Made by a program: the position numbers and the translations under genes. Positions 59,715-64,000 of a DNA stretch of 64,000 bases are shown here, one piece after another. How positions within the stretch are numbered: the first letter of the stretch is position 1; each line of letters begins with the position of its first letter. This DNA is from Albibacterium sp963696875 (GTDB taxonomy: Bacteria; Bacteroidota; Bacteroidia; Sphingobacteriales; Sphingobacteriaceae): the NCBI GenBank assembly GCA_963696875.1, contig CAVOLQ010000007.1, positions 1 through 64,000 of the forward strand, given 5' to 3'. A model generated the notes under the pieces. That model had not been told where the DNA came from. It saw only the letters and a list, made by a program, of their open reading frames with translations, and did not search any database.

Positions 59715-60394
59715 TGCCAAGAGGACTTATTTCGTTGATTTTGTTGATCTTTTTTTGCGTTAGCGCAAAGGGACAAGTCATTGATACCCTTACAGGAGCG
59801 GATAGAATATCCAAAGACACCTTCAATATGCAGGATACTGCGAATATTCCACGGGGGAAACAGGAGCCATTAAGCAAAATACAAGAGCCTGTCGTTATTA
59901 AAGATTCTACCCGTTTGGCACTTGAAGAATTGACCCGTACTGCGGTGCGAAAATCAATGATCATTCCAGGATGGGGCCAACTTCAAAATGGCCGCTGGTG
60001 GAAGGTGCCAATAGTGGTCGGTGGTTTTGCAGGACTAGCTTACTCTTACGATTTTGCTCGTCAGAACTACCGAAAATTCTTAAAAGAAGCTCAATATCGA
60101 ACAGTAAATCCTGGTCCTAATGAATTTTTGTTTCCTGAATTTGCGGGTTATTCTACAGAAGGGGTAATTCAGGCCAAAGATTTTTATAGAAGAAACAGAG
60201 ATTTAAGCATACTGGGAGGACTAGGGTTTTATGCCATCCAATTGATCGATGCTTACGTCGATGCAAAGTTTTTCCGCTATGATATTTCGGATGATTTTAG
60301 TTTCAACGTAAAACCTTCCTTCGAGCCGGTTCCATGGGCATTTGCATATACTAAGCCCACTGTTGGATTTAAGCTGGCATTTCAACTTCATTAA
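59714..60394 (+). CDS. DUF5683 domain protein
   Basis: A 226-residue exported protein of unknown role, found after parB in many Bacteroidota. Start ATG at 59714 overlaps the parB stop (TAATG). Signal peptide MPRGLISLILLIFFCVSAKG. The conserved part begins VRKSMIIPGWGQLQNGRWWKVPI (~80-102), with two hydrophobic helices (IVVGGFAGLAYSY and LGGLGFYAIQLIDAYVDA). The order parA-parB-DUF5683-dapB-lepB is itself recognisable in the phylum. Confidence 0.85.
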   Translation: MPRGLISLILLIFFCVSAKGQVIDTLTGADRISKDTFNMQDTANIPRGKQEPLSKIQEPVVIKDSTRLALEELTRTAVRKSMIIPGWGQLQNGRWWKVPIVVGGFAGLAYSYDFARQNYRKFLKEAQYRTVNPGPNEFLFPEFAGYSTEGVIQAKDFYRRNRDLSILGGLGFYAIQLIDAYVDAKFFRYDISDDFSFNVKPSFEPVPWAFAYTKPTVGFKLAFQLH

Positions 60395-60456
60395 TTTGTT
60401 TTCACTAATTAATACAAATAGGTTATATTGCATCAAGAAATTTCAAACATACAATT

Positions 60457-61204
60457 ATGAAGATAGCACTAATTGGCTATGGGAAAATGGGTCGTATTAT
60501 AGAGAAATACGCAATTGAACGCGGGCATGAAATCGCTTTGATAATCGATGAAGATAATAGAGATGATATTAGTATTGAAGACTTAAAGTCGGTCGACATT
60601 GCGATCGATTTCAGTACTCCAAATTCAATCCTTGCAAACATACAACAATGTTTCGAGGCTGATTTACCGCTTATTGTGGGCACTACCGGTTGGTATGATG
60701 AAATTGAAAGTATAAGGGAAAGATGTTTGGCTGGAAATCATGCTTTGCTTTATGGCTCGAATTTTAGCGTTGGTGTAAACATATTTTTTCATGTCAATAA
60801 GATACTCGCCCAGGCAATGAGGCCGCATCGTCAATATGAAGTTCAAGTAGAAGAAATTCACCATACTGCTAAGTTAGACGCACCAAGCGGTACTGCAATA
60901 ACCATTGCGGAGGGGATTTTAGAAAATAGCGATCAGAAAACCGACTGGGTAAATTACATCGTTGAAGAAGAAAAAGAGGTGATCCCAAAACCTAATCAAT
61001 TGTTAATCGAGTCGCATAGAATTGAGGACGTCCCTGGAACTCATACTGTATTATATAGTTCTGAGGTAGATCAGCTTGAAGTTTAAGCATACCGCTCATA
61101 GCCGGGCGGGATTTGCTTTAGGCGCTTTAATGGCCGCGGAATGGCTCCAAAATAAAAAAGGCTTCTTCAACGTGACAGAAATGTTTACTTTTGGTGCATC
61201 TTAA
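60457..61204 (+). CDS. dapB: 4-hydroxy-tetrahydrodipicolinate reductase, frameshifted as read
   Basis: Lysine and diaminopimelate pathway enzyme. The frame opens MKIALIGYGKMGRIIEKYA with the dinucleotide-binding GYGKMG. It continues through VGTTGWYDEI, NFSVGVNIFFHVN, EIHHTAKLDAPSGTA. It then stops at 61086 just after SSEVDQLEV. Removing one T from the run at 61082-61084 continues KHTAHSRAGFALGALMAAEW and FFNVTEMF to the stop at 61202-61204, giving 248 residues, the normal length. An inserted base in a T homopolymer is the simplest cause; true loss is unlikely in an essential gene. Confidence 0.88.
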
Positions 61205-61216
61205 TATTTAACATAC

Positions 61217-62638
61217 ATGATTAGCTATATTATTCTAATTCTCATCCTTGTTTTAATCCATTTTGGCCTTTGGAAATTATTTGAAAAAGCTGGGCGACCA
61301 GGTTGGGAAGCGCTTATTCCTTTCTACAGAGAATACATTATTACTAAATTAGTTGGACGTAAGGCATGGTTGGTAATTTTATTGCTTATTCCTATTGTAA
61401 ATCTTTTTGTTTTCATTAGCCTTTATCTAGATTTTGTAAAAAGCTTTGGTAAACGTTCTTTTTTAGAGGCAGTAGGCACTGTTATCTTGCCTTTTGTTGT
61501 TTATCCCCTCTGGGGTATGGATCCTAAAACCTTTTATTGGGGGCAATCGGCAACTGAAGAGTTTAAAGAAAAATACCCTTATAAGAAAACGGCTAGTAGG
61601 GAGTGGGCTGACGCCATTATTTTTGCTGTAGTTGCAGCTACATTAATCCGTAGTTTTCTGATAGAAGCTTATATGATTCCCACGGGTTCTATGGAGAAAA
61701 GTCTTCTAATAGGTGATTTTTTATTTGTGAGCAAAGTAAATTATGGTCCAAGGGTTCCAATGACTCCTGTTGCCTTTCCATTCTCGCACCATACCCTGCC
61801 CATTGGAGGAAAAGCATACTGGGAAGGTTTGAAAATCGACTATCACAGGTTACCCGGTTTTCAGGAAATTAAACGGAACGATGTAGTAGTATTTAATTAT
61901 CCAATGGAGGCTGATGCGCCCTATTTTCGGCCTGTCGACAAACGTGAAAATTATATCAAGAGAGCTATAGGAATTGGTGGAGACACAGTTAAGATGGTGA
62001 ATAGCCAAGTATATGTGAATGGAAAAGAAGCTGTAAATCCGCCTGAAAGTCAAACAACCTACTTGGTAGTAACCAATGGAACCGACTTAAATCCGCAAGC
62101 TTTATTCGACTTGCGTATTGAAGGCCAAAGACAATCAGATGTTGAATATGTATTTACCATGACACAAGCACTTGCTGATAAAGTTGCCTCTTGGTCAAAT
62201 GTAACTGCTGTAAAGCCTATAATTTCGCCAACAGGGTCTTCCGAGATGGGAATATACCCTGAAACGGTAGACTTAGGATGGAATAGAGATAATTTCGGAC
62301 CTATTATTATCCCCAAAAAAGGATGGACTGTTCATTTAGACAGTGCTACCGTTCCTTTTTATGAACGATCGATCTCTGTTTATGAAGGGAATGCCTTCGA
62401 AATAAAGCCAGATGGCTACTATATTAATGGACAAAAAGCCGATTCCTATACTTTTAAAATGGATTATTATTGGATGATGGGCGATAACCGCCATAGCTCA
62501 TCTGATTCTAGGTATTGGGGCTTTGTTCCTGAAGATCATATTGTAGGGAAAGCGTTATTCGTATGGTTAAGCCTTGATGAGCAAGGAGGATTCTTGGATA
62601 AAGTGCGTTGGAATAGGATTTTTATGGGGATAAAGTAA
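61217..62638 (+). CDS. lepB: Signal peptidase I
   Basis: Cleaves signal peptides of exported proteins on the periplasmic face. 473 residues, longer than E. coli LepB. It has an N-terminal membrane domain (three to four helices, ~1-100), then the catalytic part: Ser158 in MIPTGSMEKSL and Lys248 in KRENYIKRAIGIGGD. Family boxes continue as YMMGDNRHSSSDSRYWGFV late in the sequence. The insertion between boxes (~265-390) is typical of Bacteroidota. It follows dapB by 12 nt. Confidence 0.92.
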   Translation: MISYIILILILVLIHFGLWKLFEKAGRPGWEALIPFYREYIITKLVGRKAWLVILLLIPIVNLFVFISLYLDFVKSFGKRSFLEAVGTVILPFVVYPLWGMDPKTFYWGQSATEEFKEKYPYKKTASREWADAIIFAVVAATLIRSFLIEAYMIPTGSMEKSLLIGDFLFVSKVNYGPRVPMTPVAFPFSHHTLPIGGKAYWEGLKIDYHRLPGFQEIKRNDVVVFNYPMEADAPYFRPVDKRENYIKRAIGIGGDTVKMVNSQVYVNGKEAVNPPESQTTYLVVTNGTDLNPQALFDLRIEGQRQSDVEYVFTMTQALADKVASWSNVTAVKPIISPTGSSEMGIYPETVDLGWNRDNFGPIIIPKKGWTVHLDSATVPFYERSISVYEGNAFEIKPDGYYINGQKADSYTFKMDYYWMMGDNRHSSSDSRYWGFVPEDHIVGKALFVWLSLDEQGGFLDKVRWNRIFMGIK

Positions 62639-62640
62639 TA

Positions 62641-62675
62641 AGTTATCAGCAGTCAGCCTTCAGCGATCAGCTTTG
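62641..62675. repeat. TCAGC-rich short repeats
   Basis: ttatcagcagtcagccttcagcgatcagc: four variants of a TCAGC-containing unit in the lepB-Ldh gap, of the same type as the block at 29829-29885. Role unknown. Confidence 0.45.
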
Positions 62676-62700
62676 CTGACCTGAGGAATTTCTCTGGTTC

Positions 62701-63783
62701 CTAAAAGTACTTTGCCAATCTAAATTTCTCAGCTAAGGTTTCTAAATCCTCTAGCACTTTATTGTTGACGGGTATACCATGCTTAGCATTGATTTGTTCA
62801 GCTTCATATTCTGGCTCGCCTGGAATAATCACTCGTTGATTTTCATTGATAGGGGTTGCGTTTTTAAAGCGATTGATCCATTGATCTATATTCTTTTTAT
62901 AATCCTCTATAGGTCGAAAACCATCGACTCTCATGGCACCTACAAAATGGCCTAAGCCTTGTCCAGGTGCATTTTCCGCAGGTTCTAAAAAGGAAACAAA
63001 GGGGGGTGCCCAAGGGCCATAGTTTGCACCGGATAGTACGGCTGACAATATATCTACCGCAGAACTTAAACCGAAACCTTTATGACTGCCATGCGTCCGA
63101 TCTGTTCCCAAAGGCAACAAGCTGCCGCCTTCTTTAAGTGCGTAAGCATTGTTGGTGCCCTTGCCTTCCGCATCTTGTACCCAGCCATCAGGTAAAACTT
63201 CATTGTTTCGTTGCGCAATTTCTAATTTACCATTAGCCGCTGCCGAGGTAGCCATGTCAATAACAACTGGGGGGAACTCACCCGCTGGAAAAGCGTAACA
63301 GATTGGATTAGTACCCAACATCCGTTCTTTAGAGAAGGTAGGGGCAACTAGGGGACTAGCGTTGGTCATCGATAAGCCGATCATGTTTCTCTCTACTGCC
63401 TGCATGGCATGGTAAGCTGCAATTCCAAAATGGTTCGAGTTTTTGACTGCCACCCAGCCTGTACCATACAACTCTGCTTTTTTCATCGCAATCTCCATCG
63501 CAAAGGGAGCAACTACTAAACCTAGTCCAGCATCCCCATCCACAGTAGCAGTAGTAGCTGTTTCATGAACTATTTTTATATCCGGCCTGCTATTGATGCG
63601 CTCCTTCTCCCATAAACGCACATAGCCTATCAATCGAGCTACACCGTGGGAGTCAATCCCTCGTAAATCTGCTTTTATCAACACATCAGCAGCAAGAGTG
63701 GCATGTTGACTAGTACATCCCATAGAGAGAAATACCTGCCTAGTGAACGTATGGAGATCAGAAACTTGAATTAAGCTATGCAT
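62701..63783 (-). CDS. Ldh-family (malate/L-lactate type) oxidoreductase
   Basis: NAD(P)-dependent dehydrogenase of the LDH2/MDH2 superfamily, distinct from Rossmann LDHs. 360 residues: DLRGIDSHGVARLIGY (~44-59) with the catalytic His, the GTGWVAVKNSNHFGIAAYHA block, MLGTNPICYAFPAG, VIDMATSAAANGKLEIA and HKGFGLSSAVDIL. Substrate may be malate, lactate, ureidoglycolate or a keto-sugar; sequence alone does not decide. Confidence 0.86.
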   Translation of the reverse strand: MHSLIQVSDLHTFTRQVFLSMGCTSQHATLAADVLIKADLRGIDSHGVARLIGYVRLWEKERINSRPDIKIVHETATTATVDGDAGLGLVVAPFAMEIAMKKAELYGTGWVAVKNSNHFGIAAYHAMQAVERNMIGLSMTNASPLVAPTFSKERMLGTNPICYAFPAGEFPPVVIDMATSAAANGKLEIAQRNNEVLPDGWVQDAEGKGTNNAYALKEGGSLLPLGTDRTHGSHKGFGLSSAVDILSAVLSGANYGPWAPPFVSFLEPAENAPGQGLGHFVGAMRVDGFRPIEDYKKNIDQWINRFKNATPINENQRVIIPGEPEYEAEQINAKHGIPVNNKVLEDLETLAEKFRLAKYF

Positions 63784-63814
63784 TTAAGAAGTTTGAGAAC
63801 AAATATATTAAAAA

Positions 63815-64000
63815 TTAAAAAATTACTTCTGCAATACGTTTTGTAGGTTCCGGATTTCCCATGGTATAGAAATGTAAAACAGGAGCACCGAATTCAATTA
63901 ACTCTTTGCTTTGTTGGATAGTCCATTCAATACCTAGTTCTTTAACCTTTTCTGCTGAATCGCATTTGGCTACTTCTCGGCTTAATTCCAAAGGAAAGTC
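63815..64000 (-). CDS. metF: Methylenetetrahydrofolate reductase, C-terminal part
   Basis: Only the last 61 residues lie in the window; the gene continues beyond the right edge. The tail ELGIEWTIQQSKELIEFGAP and the hallmark VLHFYTMGNPEPTKRI identify MetF, which reduces 5,10-methylene-THF to 5-methyl-THF for methionine synthesis. The stop lies 31 nt upstream (in gene order) of the Ldh-family start, so the two may be co-transcribed. Confidence 0.85.
   Translation of the reverse strand, partial: DFPLELSREVAKCDSAEKVKELGIEWTIQQSKELIEFGAPVLHFYTMGNPEPTKRIAEVIF

Noticed and set aside
57800..59800. parS site near parAB
   Set aside because: No palindrome close to TGTTTCACGTGAAACA was seen in or around the genes.
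1..64000. tRNA, rRNA, CRISPR array or transposase genes
   Set aside because: No cloverleaf-like T-arm context, no regularly spaced repeats and no transposase motifs were recognised on either strand.

Overview
The window is almost entirely a chromosome segment of a Bacteroidota bacterium, most likely of the Sphingobacteriaceae type. The evidence is AT-rich DNA, lipoproteins with Bacteroidota-style signal peptides, families largely confined to the phylum (Porin_10, DUF5606, DUF5683 after parAB), several TTG/TTTG-N19-20-TAnnTTTG promoters and few Shine-Dalgarno sites. The first 1220 bases are different: visibly GC-rich, with short genes separated by hairpins, like a phage or plasmid of another host. 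They are joined abruptly to the middle of an M28 peptidase gene, so the left end is probably a chimeric assembly join.

Layout. 1-1220: foreign segment with a partial ORF, two ORFs that each need one extra base to stay open, a 53-residue zinc-ribbon-like protein and a 65-nt repeat. 1221-9000: truncated M28 lipoprotein, topoisomerase IV subunit A, an uncharacterised lipoprotein, an RlmI-like methyltransferase and the MlaF/MlaE lipid transporter, with a 200-nt repeat-bearing gap between mlaE and mlaF. 9100-13000: SDR enzyme, LiaF-like and GYF-RDD membrane proteins, then LemA/HtpX on the minus strand. 13200-23300: dacB, ispH, hemH, a phosphoesterase, an ABC permease, an SRPBCC protein, truC, an outer-membrane barrel, dnaN and dedA. 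23300-38400: one long ribosomal protein array from rplC to rplQ with secY, map, infA and rpoA. It starts at its own promoter with no rpsJ upstream and carries a second promoter before infA. 38600-48500: dnaK, then a minus-strand group (pccB, M42 peptidase, HerA-like ATPase, nucleotidyltransferase), carbonic anhydrase and pruA. 48600-57300: lpxK, punA, porin, cyclophilin, DUF5606, a tiny membrane ORF and an M16 peptidase pair. 57300-64000: FMN reductase, parA-parB-DUF5683-dapB-lepB, an Ldh-family dehydrogenase and the end of metF.

The genes are mainly housekeeping: translation and protein export (ribosomal proteins, secY, lepB, map), envelope building (lpxK, dacB, mla, porin), chromosome maintenance (parC, dnaN, parAB) and central metabolism. 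I did not find a defence island, CRISPR array, transposon, tRNA or rRNA.

Two essential genes, rpsD and dapB, are each broken by one base at a homopolymer, and two foreign ORFs show the same kind of lesion, so residual sequence errors are likely. The most interesting native signals are structured RNA elements in gaps of the ribosomal operon (notably a two-tier hairpin before rpsD), a candidate leader peptide overlapping the carbonic anhydrase start, a 25-40 residue membrane protein ORF, and an imperfect 75-nt repeat pair separating mlaE from mlaF.
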